From positions 1 through 15,940 of the forward strand of contig DMRR01000046.1 of the NCBI GenBank assembly GCA_003455275.1: a stretch of DNA of 15,940 nt, written 5' to 3'. A program made the translations under genes and the position numbers. This stretch comes from Bacteroidota bacterium. GTDB lineage: Bacteria > Bacteroidota > Bacteroidia > Chitinophagales > UBA10324. Below the pieces are notes generated by a model. That model was given only the letters and a program-made list of their open reading frames with translations, was not told where the DNA came from and ran no database searches. Positions 1 through 7,033 of this stretch are shown here, in pieces; within the stretch, counting starts at the first letter, position 1; every line of letters begins with the position of its first letter.

Positions 1-482
<482 letters not shown>

Positions 483-493
483 TTAAAAGTGAT

Positions 494-772
494 TTAAACG
501 ATTGCGAAAATGTCTGACTCGCGCATGATGAGATATTCATTTCCATCAATAGTCACTTCAGTTCCGGAATATTTTCCATAGAGGACTGAGTCACCAACTT
601 TTACTGTCATTGGCTCGTCCTTCTTTCCGGTTCCAACAGCTACAATTTCTCCGCGTTGTGGTTTTTCCTTAGCTGTGTCAGGAATAATGATTCCACCTTT
701 AGTGGTTTCTTCAGCAGGTGCCGGCTTTACAATCACCCGGTCTGCGATTGGCTTCATGTTCATTTTTGCCAT
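494..772 (-). CDS. groS: 10 kDa co-chaperonin GroES
   Basis: This is the heptameric lid of the GroEL folding chamber. At 92 residues it has the usual GroES length. It shows the N-terminal [11 protein letters not shown] strand (about 7-17), the mobile loop that docks on GroEL (about 22-34, with GGIIIPDTA) and the roof and C-terminal strands with [24 protein letters not shown] and YLIMRESDI. The start at 772 ([12 protein letters not shown]) fits homologues, and a second in-frame ATG three codons later would shorten the protein only slightly. It is the first gene of the groS-groL operon, with a 32-bp gap to groL. I see no CIRCE inverted repeat upstream, so HrcA-type control is not supported. A long AT-rich leader with repeats lies between it and the divergent sigma-factor gene. 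Confidence 0.98.
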   Translation of the reverse strand: MAKMNMKPIADRVIVKPAPAEETTKGGIIIPDTAKEKPQRGEIVAVGTGKKDEPMTVKVGDSVLYGKYSGTEVTIDGNEYLIMRESDIFAIV

Positions 773-928
773 TGCTTTATTTGATTTGGTTTATTGTTTA
801 AAATTTATTTTCCGCGTATGTCACTAACTGTGCCGTTGGTTTTTTTCTGACAAACTTGCTCCATGATTGAAAAAATTTCTTTTAGGAACTGACAGTCCGT
901 AATTTTTGGGGGCCGCCAAAGTAATATT

Positions 929-941
929 TTCCCATTGGGAA
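929..941. repeat. 13-bp perfect palindrome, possible operator for groS
   Basis: The arms TTCCCA and TGGGAA flank a single T. The palindrome lies 4 bp upstream, in the groS reading direction, of the TTACTTTG motif at 924-917, which places it between where the -33 and -7 elements of a groS promoter would fall. A half-site TGGGAA recurs at 972-977. Perfect short palindromes also occur by chance, so the operator role is only a suggestion. Confidence 0.3.
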
Positions 942-1093
942 GAAAGAGAATTCTTAAATGAAAATCGTGAGTGGGAAACGATTGAAAAAAAATAAATCTT
1001 TCCAAACAGAAGAAAAAAAAGTTCATTCAACGATTAAAATTCACCGTGCCAAATTCCTTTTTCAGAATAAAATTTTAGAAAATATTTTTTAGG

Positions 1094-1116
1094 TACATAT
1101 ACACTATACATATACA
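1094..1116 (+). repeat. Tandem 10-bp direct repeat upstream of the sigma factor gene
   Basis: TACATATACA occurs at 1094-1103 and again at 1107-1116, separated by CTA, a 13-bp period. The second copy overlaps the first bases of the TACATTTG promoter motif at 1113-1120, so anything binding this repeat would compete with RNA polymerase. It could equally be AT-rich sequence drift. Confidence 0.5.
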
Positions 1117-1120
1117 TTTG
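1113..1120 (+). promoter_or_regulatory. Probable -7 promoter element of the sigma factor gene
   Basis: TACATTTG is a perfect match to TAnnTTTG, the -7 element recognised by the primary sigma factor of Bacteroidota. It lies 34 bp before the start codon. No clear TTG is present at the expected -33 position, where the sequence reads as a T-tract followed by AGG. If functional, the sigma factor would transcribe its own gene. Confidence 0.5.
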
Positions 1121-1154
1121 GCACCCTACCCTCTAAACCAAAACCAACCGCTGA

Positions 1155-2021
1155 ATGAGACAATTAAAGATTACAAAATCAATTACCAACAGAGAAAGTC
1201 AGTCCCTGGAAAAGTATTTGCAGGAAATAGGAAAAGTTGACCTTCTCACGGCCGAAGAAGAAGTAGATTTAGCAAAACGAATTAAGCAAGGCGATGAACG
1301 GGCTCTTGAAAGACTTACTAAAGCAAACCTTCGCTTCGTAGTATCTGTTGCCAAACAATATCAAAACCAGGGGCTTTCGCTCAGTGATTTAATCAATGAA
1401 GGGAATCTTGGACTTATTAAAGCAGGTCAGAGATTCGATGAAACGAGAGGATTTAAATTTATCTCTTATGCAGTATGGTGGATTCGCCAATCAATTCTGC
1501 AAGCATTAGCAGAACAAAGTCGTATAGTCCGTCTTCCACTGAACAAAGTTGGTTCACTTAACAAAATCAATAAAGCTTTCTCAGCGCTTGAACAGCAGTT
1601 TGAGCGTGAACCCAGTTCTGAGGAATTGGCAGAAGTTCTTGAAATTAATACTGAAGAAGTTGAAACCACTTTAGGAATTGCAGCCAGGCATGTGTCTGTT
1701 GATGCACCATTTGTTGAAGGAGAAGACAATAGTTTGCTTGATGTAATTCCTAATACCGGTGCAGAGGCAACAGATATTAATCTTGAATATAAAGATTCAC
1801 TCCGTAAGGAAATTGAGCGCTCACTCAGCACACTAACAGATCGTCAGCGCGATGTATTAAAATTATATTTCGGAATAGGTGTTGAACATCCTATGTCATT
1901 GGAAGATATTGGTGAAAAGTTTGCTTTAACAAGAGAGCGCGTAAGACAGATTAAAGATAAAGCTATAAATAAGCTCCGTCTTGCCACACGCAGTAAGCTT
2001 TTGAAATCTTACCTTGGCTGA
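1155..2021 (+). CDS. rpoD: RNA polymerase primary sigma factor (sigma-70 family, Bacteroidota type)
   Basis: This is the housekeeping sigma factor that directs RNA polymerase to vegetative promoters. At 288 residues it is the compact form typical of Bacteroidota, without the long region 1.1 and non-conserved insert of E. coli RpoD. Region 1.2 is near 15-45. Region 2 spans about 57-118, with [18 protein letters not shown] (core binding) and [16 protein letters not shown] at 99-114 (melting and -10 recognition). Region 3 spans about 120-200. Region 4 spans about 215-285, with the helix-turn-helix [20 protein letters not shown] at 247-266. The ATG at 1155 gives the expected N-terminus, which reads [15 protein letters not shown] perfect TAnnTTTG lies upstream. 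The gene is divergent from groS and is followed after 30 bp by a small exported protein that is probably co-transcribed. In this phylum the gene is also called sigA. Confidence 0.97.
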   Translation: MRQLKITKSITNRESQSLEKYLQEIGKVDLLTAEEEVDLAKRIKQGDERALERLTKANLRFVVSVAKQYQNQGLSLSDLINEGNLGLIKAGQRFDETRGFKFISYAVWWIRQSILQALAEQSRIVRLPLNKVGSLNKINKAFSALEQQFEREPSSEELAEVLEINTEEVETTLGIAARHVSVDAPFVEGEDNSLLDVIPNTGAEATDINLEYKDSLRKEIERSLSTLTDRQRDVLKLYFGIGVEHPMSLEDIGEKFALTRERVRQIKDKAINKLRLATRSKLLKSYLG

Positions 2022-2051
2022 CGAAAAAAAACAATTAAAAATTTTTCACAA

Positions 2052-2651
2052 ATGAAAAACTTTTCAATCTCAAAAATAATTGCAGCAACTCTGGGTGCTG
2101 TTATTGTTGTTCTTGCCATAGCATTTACTCTTCAAGCTCAAACTTCTACATTGAATGTTAAACCTGGTTCAAGAATTACTTATACCATGCAATCTTCCTC
2201 ATCTGCGCAGGAAGTGAATGTGATTGTAAACACATTGGTACCAACCATCTCTTTTAAATGGAATTCACCAGATAACCAGTATGGAAAAGTGATCATGAGC
2301 AATGAGGCTTTTGCTAATGGAAAAAAACTTGCTTCAATGCTTTTTGATGACCCAAATGGAGATTTTGGTTTTTTCTGGTTGAGTCAAAATATGTTCAATG
2401 AACTAAGCCAGGGAAAAACAACTTTCACTCTTAACAATGGTGTGAAAGTATCAGGTGTGCAGAACGGTGGAATTGAGCAAATACAAATAAAGGTGAACGG
2501 TGTGATGAAATCAGTATCTGTGATTCATGCAAAGCCGGTTTTACCTACAGGAGGCGAAGAGTTTTTTGTTTTGAATGACCCAAAAAATCCCCTGATCATT
2601 CGAATGAAAACAAGCGAAGGAGGATTTTCTCTTACATCCATTACTGATTAA
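2052..2651 (+). CDS. Exported protein of unknown function
   Basis: I do not recognise the family of this 199-residue protein. The N-terminus is a clear export signal: a short basic start with lysines at positions 2 and 8, a hydrophobic core at about 9-27 (IIAATLGAVIVVLAIAFTL), then LQAQ-TS with likely cleavage after about residue 30. There is no lipobox cysteine, and the mature part has no cysteines at all and no second membrane segment. The mature part is rich in alternating hydrophobic and polar stretches, which suggests a beta-sheet fold. Features that could define the family are ISFKWNSPDNQYGKVIMSNE (about 66-85), FFWLSQNMFNELSQGKTTF (about 107-125) and a C-terminal segment reading FFVLNDPKNPLIIRM. 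It lacks a T9SS sorting tail. It lies 30 bp after the sigma factor gene and ends at a strong terminator, so it is probably the last gene of that unit. Confidence 0.85.
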   Translation: MKNFSISKIIAATLGAVIVVLAIAFTLQAQTSTLNVKPGSRITYTMQSSSSAQEVNVIVNTLVPTISFKWNSPDNQYGKVIMSNEAFANGKKLASMLFDDPNGDFGFFWLSQNMFNELSQGKTTFTLNNGVKVSGVQNGGIEQIQIKVNGVMKSVSVIHAKPVLPTGGEEFFVLNDPKNPLIIRMKTSEGGFSLTSITD

Positions 2652-2673
2652 TTTTAAAAAAAAAAAATTTATG

Positions 2674-2709
2674 CGCTTCGTCGGAAAACCGGCGAAGCGT
2701 TTTTATTTT
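2674..2709 (+). terminator. Strong rho-independent terminator after the sigma factor/exported protein unit
   Basis: An 11-bp stem (2674-2684 with 2689-2699, one T·G wobble, otherwise perfect) closes on an AAAA loop and is followed by TTTTTATTTT. An A12 tract at 2656-2667 lies on the 5' side, so the hairpin could also stop transcription on the minus strand. It separates the upstream unit from ffh, which therefore needs its own promoter. A TTTATTTG at 2730-2737, one mismatch from TAnnTTTG, is the best candidate for that. Confidence 0.9.
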
Positions 2710-2763
2710 AAGTAAGAACTGAAATAATATTTATTTGCGGACCCAAATTGAAAAAACAAAATC

Positions 2764-4092
2764 ATGTTTGAAAATTTAAATGAGCGGCTCGAAGGTGCAT
2801 TCAAACTATTAAAAGGTGAAAGCCGCATTACTGAATTAAATATTGCTGCCTCAGTAAAAGAAATCCGTCGCGCGCTAGTTGATGCTGATGTCAATTACAA
2901 AATTGCAAAAGAGTTTACGGATAAAGTAAAAGAAAAAGCGATGGGCGAAAAAGTGCTAAATGCAATTTCTCCCGGACAGCTAATGGTAAAGATTGTTGCC
3001 GATGAACTTACTGCACTAATGGGCGGTACGGTTACCGATATTAATATCAAGGGAAATCCTGCAGTGATTCTAATGTCAGGACTTCAGGGTTCAGGTAAAA
3101 CAACTTTCTCGGCAAAGCTTGCCAATCTTTTGAAAACGAAAAGAAGCAAAAATGTTTTGTTAGTCGCATGTGATGTATACCGTCCTGCAGCTATTGAGCA
3201 ACTAAAAGTTCTCGCTTCACAAATTGAGGTTGCTGTTTATGCAGAAGAAGGAAATCAGAATGCTGTTCAGATAGCAAAAAACGCCATAGCTTTTGCTAAA
3301 TCTAATAGTTATAACACCGTCATAATAGATACAGCTGGCCGACTGGCGGTAGATGAGCAAATGATGAATGAAATAGAGGCCGTGAAAAATGCGGTTCAGC
3401 CGGACGAAACTCTATTTGTAGTTGACTCTATGACCGGGCAAGATGCTGTAAATACTTCAAAGACTTTTAATGAGCGTTTGAATTTTGACGGAGTTATACT
3501 CACCAAACTTGATGGAGATACACGCGGAGGTGCTGCTCTTTCTATAAAATATGAAGTCAACAAGCCGATTAAATATGTAGGTACCGGAGAGAAAATGGAA
3601 AACATTGAACTTTTCTATCCTGATCGAATGGCCAGCCGAATCTTAGGCATGGGAGATATTGTATCACTTGTCGAAAAAGCTCAGGAGCAGTTTGACGAAA
3701 AGCAATCTGCAGCTCTTCAGAAAAAAATCCGGAAGAATCAATTTGATTTCAATGATTTTCTATCACAACTGGAAAAGGTAAAGAAAATGGGAAACATAAA
3801 AGATTTGATGGGAATGATTCCCGGTGTTGGAAAGGCCATTAAGGATGTTGACCTTAACAATGATTCATTCAAAAAAGTGGAGGCGCTGATTCGATCCATG
3901 ACACCTGAAGAAAGGACCAATCCTGATTTAATGAATGGCACGCGCAGAAAAAGAATTGCAGCCGGAAGCGGAAATTCAATTCAGGAAGTAAATCAATTTC
4001 TCAAACAGTTTGATGACATGCGAAAGATGATGAAGTCATTTAATAAAATGAGTTCGGCGGGCAGACCATTCCGTGGAATGCCTACCCGATAA
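2764..4092 (+). CDS. ffh: Signal recognition particle GTPase Ffh (SRP54)
   Basis: Ffh binds signal sequences on nascent membrane and exported proteins and delivers ribosomes to the receptor FtsY at the inner membrane. The 442-residue length is normal. The N domain is about 1-85. The G domain is about 95-295, with P-loop GLQGSGKTT (106-114), DVYRPAA (137-143), DTAGR (189-193), TKLDGD (247-252) and the signature PDRMASRILGMGD (286-298). The M domain (about 300-442) is methionine-rich and holds MTPEERTNPDLMNGTRRKRI followed by AAGSG (about 379-402), the SRP RNA-binding region. The start ATG at 2764 gives the usual MFENLNERLE opening. The gene sits alone between an upstream terminator and a hairpin shared with convergent aroQ. 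I see no 4.5S RNA gene nearby, and nothing in the protein is unusual. Confidence 0.98.
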   Translation: MFENLNERLEGAFKLLKGESRITELNIAASVKEIRRALVDADVNYKIAKEFTDKVKEKAMGEKVLNAISPGQLMVKIVADELTALMGGTVTDINIKGNPAVILMSGLQGSGKTTFSAKLANLLKTKRSKNVLLVACDVYRPAAIEQLKVLASQIEVAVYAEEGNQNAVQIAKNAIAFAKSNSYNTVIIDTAGRLAVDEQMMNEIEAVKNAVQPDETLFVVDSMTGQDAVNTSKTFNERLNFDGVILTKLDGDTRGGAALSIKYEVNKPIKYVGTGEKMENIELFYPDRMASRILGMGDIVSLVEKAQEQFDEKQSAALQKKIRKNQFDFNDFLSQLEKVKKMGNIKDLMGMIPGVGKAIKDVDLNNDSFKKVEALIRSMTPEERTNPDLMNGTRRKRIAAGSGNSIQEVNQFLKQFDDMRKMMKSFNKMSSAGRPFRGMPTR

Positions 4093-4093
4093 G

Positions 4094-4128
4094 TTTTTAG
4101 TCTTCATACTGAATTGTGAAGACAAAAA
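4094..4128. terminator. Possible bidirectional hairpin between ffh and aroQ
   Basis: In the 36-bp convergent gap, GTCTTCA (4100-4106) pairs with TGAAGAC (4117-4123). The stem extends by one A-T pair and one T·G wobble to leave a 6-nt loop. It is flanked by T5 on the left (4094-4098) and A5 on the right (4124-4128), which could pair further with one bulged A. No T-run follows the stem directly in either direction, so it is weaker than a textbook terminator, but its position between converging genes favours that role. Confidence 0.5.
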
Positions 4129-4554
4129 TCATTTTTCGTAAAGAAAACTTTCCAGCGCTAAACGATAGCTGTTTAATCCAAATCCGGAAATTACTCCTTT
4201 GCATTTTGCTGTAAGCAGCGATTGATGACGATAATCTTCGCGGGCGCCCGGATTGCTGATATGAATCTCAATTACCGGAGTTTTTATTGAAGCAATTGCA
4301 TCTGCAATTGCAACTGATGTGTGAGTGTAGCCTCCTGCATTAAGAAGAATTCCATCATATGTAAATCCGGTCCGGTGAAGTTCATCAATTATTTTTCCTT
4401 CAATATTGCTTTGAAAATATTCAAGTGAAATCGAAGAAAAATATTTCTTTAGTTCATCAAAATAATTTTCGAATGTCTGTTCGCCATAAATTTCTCTTTC
4501 CCTAATTCCAATCAAATTGAGATTAGGTCCGTTGATGATAATTATTTTCTTCAA
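4129..4554 (-). CDS. aroQ: Type II 3-dehydroquinate dehydratase
   Basis: This enzyme catalyses the third step of the shikimate pathway, converting 3-dehydroquinate to 3-dehydroshikimate. The 141-residue length is typical of the small dodecameric type II enzyme. The hallmark NGPNLNLIG is at 8-16 and the active-site lid with Arg18 and catalytic Tyr23 (REREIYG) follows. NAGGYTHTS (72-80), IEIHISN (95-101, catalytic His98) and REDYRH (105-110) complete the site. The start codon is TTG at 4554-4552, not ATG. No internal Met exists, and the first motif must begin within about seven residues of the start, so TTG is well supported. This TTG overlaps the TGA of the upstream secreted-protein gene (shared bases TTGA), which suggests translational coupling. 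No strong ribosome binding site is visible. Confidence 0.96.
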   Translation of the reverse strand: MKKIIIINGPNLNLIGIREREIYGEQTFENYFDELKKYFSSISLEYFQSNIEGKIIDELHRTGFTYDGILLNAGGYTHTSVAIADAIASIKTPVIEIHISNPGAREDYRHQSLLTAKCKGVISGFGLNSYRLALESFLYEK

Positions 4555-6935
4555 TGAGCAATTACAACTTTATATGTTGATTTTGTGATGCCGGTTTCAA
4601 TATTTAGATAATAAACCCCAGAAGAAAAATCGGAAACATCCAAAGAATTAGTACGATTATTATTTGAGAAAATTCTTTCGGCAATTTGCTGTCCGAACAC
4701 ATTAAATAGCTTTATCTTGATATCAGCATCTGCCTGAGGCATTGAAATATAAATTTTATCATCAGCGGGAACAGGGAAAATTGAAATATTTTCTGATGCA
4801 CCAATCACGGTTGTGTTAGTAATGACATAAGAATCCGTAAGAGTTCCGCAACCATTAGAATTTGAAACTAACACAGTATAGGCCCCATCACCTGAAGGAT
4901 GAAAAGAACTATTTGTTGCACCAGCTATTGGATTACCATCGAGATACCACTGATATGAATTTCCCGACGGAACACTGAGATCAGTTCCATTATAAGTGAT
5001 ATTAAAGATCTGAGGAGAACTAAGAACCGTTAAGTTATGTGAATTGTAAATACAATAATTAGCATCGCTAACGCAGAAATAAAATACTCCATCAGCTGAT
5101 GGCATTGCTTGCAGTTCATTGGTTGTACCGGTGAACCCTTGAGTAGATGACCACAAATAACTTTGAAAAGTATCAGGCACGGTTAATACCAAATTTTCGC
5201 CATTGCAAATTGTGTCCTGACCCGAAATAACAATCGAATTGCTTTGACTACAAATGCGTAAAATATTTTCTGACCTTATCATCAAATTTTTACCGGCAAA
5301 ATCAAAATTCAAAAAATAGTCCGAACCAGATGAAGGCAAATTTTGAGATATGCTATCAACTGTAACCTGATATCCGCTTGTCCATGAATAATCGCCTATT
5401 GAAGAAGAAGTATAGGAAGTTCCGGCAAGCGGTGGTATCCCTATATAGACATCTGAGTTAAGCAATGCAGAGGTGTAGCCATTAAAGTTAAGATCATAAA
5501 CCAGCGGATTCGACTGACTAATTGTTGATGGAAAAATTAAAGTATCAGAAGTGGAAACTGTCATATGCGGAATCACAATTTTTTGAATGAAAGAAAATCC
5601 TCCGTTGAATTGGATGCCTCCATCAATTCCACTGTTTTGATTATAAATTCCATCAGGAATGTTAACATGATTTCCCATATAACCGGCAACCATAAAACTG
5701 TTATTATCGATTCCAATTATTGCAAAACACCTTTCATCAGATTGATAAAAATTTTGCTCGTTAAATTTTCCAATTGAAATTGTATTGAATCCTGAATCCA
5801 GAATAGCATAATACCCATCGATAGAGGTCAGATTAAATTGCATTGACAAATCAGATGAGATTTGACCATTCTTCATTTTACCGCAGATCACGATGTAATT
5901 ACCTACAGTTTTCATGTCAGTGCAATTACCATAAAGCATTGTTTGTTTTGCAGAAATAAAATTTCCTGCAGGCGAATATTTTCCAATGAAAGAAGAGTGA
6001 GAGGCTGAGTTCATTGTATAAACTCCCGGATCAAAATATAAATTTCCGGAATTTACACCGGTGAAAACAATATCTCCATACGCATCTAAAGTTATTGCTC
6101 TAAATTCATCTCTTCCATTACTACCGCCACCGCGCGCCCATTGTGGCGAAAGAGCAGAATTCAATTTTAACACATACCCGTCAAGGTTGCCATGTGAAGA
6201 AACCGGATATGTTCCAAATGAAAATGACTGTGAGTAGGAACCGCAAGCAAAATAATTTCCGGTTCCATCGGACACAACTGAGCAACAGTAGTCCTCACCT
6301 GCCCCGCCAAATCTTACATGATTCAAAACAGTTCCTGCAGTATCAATTTTAATAAAGAAAATATCACTGTTCCCAGAGCTAACCATTGTGGTAGAATTGA
6401 AATTGACATTTCCATAAAAACCCCCGGCAATCAGTATTTGATTGTTAGATATAGCTGCACTATATGCAAAAGATTCATTTGACGAGGATGAAACTTTCAC
6501 CCAGATTAATGACCCATTCAATGAATATTTAGCTACAAAAAAATCACGATTAGAACCCGATGAAGCATTAAAAGTTTGTGTCCCTACATTCATTTGTCCG
6601 AAAAAATTTCCGATCACATAAATATTTCCGGCATTGTCAAAAAGAATTTTTCTGGGAGTAATGGTCATACCTACAATGTCATTCAAACGCCAGATCTCAG
6701 TACCCAGAGTATTCATTTTAGTGAGATACATTCCCTCATTTGCAATCGTATCTCCGGTCGCGACTATGGTTCCGGCACCACAACGGCCCGCAGCATAGAT
6801 ATTCCCTTGTAGATCACGCGACATTGCTGAACAAAAGCTTTGATCACTTTCGTACACTTTCACCAATTGACAGATTGGCTGTGAGATTCCTTGAACTGAA
6901 ACGAGAAGGAAAAGTGAGAGTAAAAGTTTTTTCAT
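4551..6935 (-). CDS. T9SS-exported beta-propeller/Ig-like repeat protein with C-terminal sorting domain
   Basis: This large secreted or surface protein of 794 residues has no assignable enzyme function. A signal peptide (MKKLLLSLFLLVSVQGISQ) is followed by an N-terminal half of SBBP-type beta-propeller repeats. Blade-like units recur about every 60 residues near 105-148, 170-210, 231-270 and 291-330, each pairing a GNIYVxG or GDIVFTG strand with a downstream FFVAKY or GYVLKL strand. Residues about 455-565 form an intermediate region without a recognised fold. Two Ig/PKD-like modules follow: 570-637 (SGQDTICNGENLVLTVP) and 640-706 (SYQWYLDGNPIAGAT). The last about 78 residues are a type A T9SS sorting domain with ENISIFPVPADDKIYI, LFNVFGQQI and SSGVYYLNIE. 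Such domains are cleaved after outer-membrane passage. There are no catalytic motifs. The stop codon overlaps the aroQ start, so the two are probably co-transcribed despite unrelated roles. Confidence 0.9.
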   Translation of the reverse strand: MKKLLLSLFLLVSVQGISQPICQLVKVYESDQSFCSAMSRDLQGNIYAAGRCGAGTIVATGDTIANEGMYLTKMNTLGTEIWRLNDIVGMTITPRKILFDNAGNIYVIGNFFGQMNVGTQTFNASSGSNRDFFVAKYSLNGSLIWVKVSSSSNESFAYSAAISNNQILIAGGFYGNVNFNSTTMVSSGNSDIFFIKIDTAGTVLNHVRFGGAGEDYCCSVVSDGTGNYFACGSYSQSFSFGTYPVSSHGNLDGYVLKLNSALSPQWARGGGSNGRDEFRAITLDAYGDIVFTGVNSGNLYFDPGVYTMNSASHSSFIGKYSPAGNFISAKQTMLYGNCTDMKTVGNYIVICGKMKNGQISSDLSMQFNLTSIDGYYAILDSGFNTISIGKFNEQNFYQSDERCFAIIGIDNNSFMVAGYMGNHVNIPDGIYNQNSGIDGGIQFNGGFSFIQKIVIPHMTVSTSDTLIFPSTISQSNPLVYDLNFNGYTSALLNSDVYIGIPPLAGTSYTSSSIGDYSWTSGYQVTVDSISQNLPSSGSDYFLNFDFAGKNLMIRSENILRICSQSNSIVISGQDTICNGENLVLTVPDTFQSYLWSSTQGFTGTTNELQAMPSADGVFYFCVSDANYCIYNSHNLTVLSSPQIFNITYNGTDLSVPSGNSYQWYLDGNPIAGATNSSFHPSGDGAYTVLVSNSNGCGTLTDSYVITNTTVIGASENISIFPVPADDKIYISMPQADADIKIKLFNVFGQQIAERIFSNNNRTNSLDVSDFSSGVYYLNIETGITKSTYKVVIAH

Positions 6936-7033
6936 AGAAAAAATTTTTTAGGTTCAAATTCCTGTGCAAGATATTAAATAATTTAATCAATGCATCTTCA
7001 AACAATCATTTAGATTAAAATGAAATGCACAGC

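Larger units (their letters stand above)
773..1154. promoter_or_regulatory. Divergent regulatory region between groS and the primary sigma factor gene
   Basis: This 382-bp stretch holds no convincing gene. Two overlapping minus-strand open frames near 805-1030 have low-complexity Phe-rich translations and no recognisable family. Visible structures are a perfect 13-bp palindrome with 6-bp arms (TTCCCA-T-TGGGAA, 929-941), a minus-strand TTACTTTG at 924-917 that matches 7 of 8 positions of the Bacteroidota -7 consensus TAnnTTTG, and two same-orientation CTGACA copies (848-853 and 889-894) whose starts are 41 bp apart. At the sigma-factor end there is a 10-bp direct repeat overlapping a perfect TAnnTTTG. 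The groS promoter is therefore probably in the middle of the region with a leader of over 100 nt, but this is inference from motif matches. Confidence 0.6.

Noticed and set aside
805..1030. Two overlapping minus-strand open frames (about 70 residues) upstream of groS
   Set aside because: Low-complexity Phe-rich translations in an AT-rich regulatory region, no family resemblance, and they cover the likely promoter and leader.
773..1154. CIRCE heat-shock operator upstream of groS
   Set aside because: Neither the TTAGCACTC nor the GAGTGCTAA arm is present.
6982..7019. Inverted repeat TTTAATC/GATTAAA downstream of the M32 gene
   Set aside because: The stem is all AT except for one pair, the loop is 24 nt and no T-run follows, so it is not a credible terminator.
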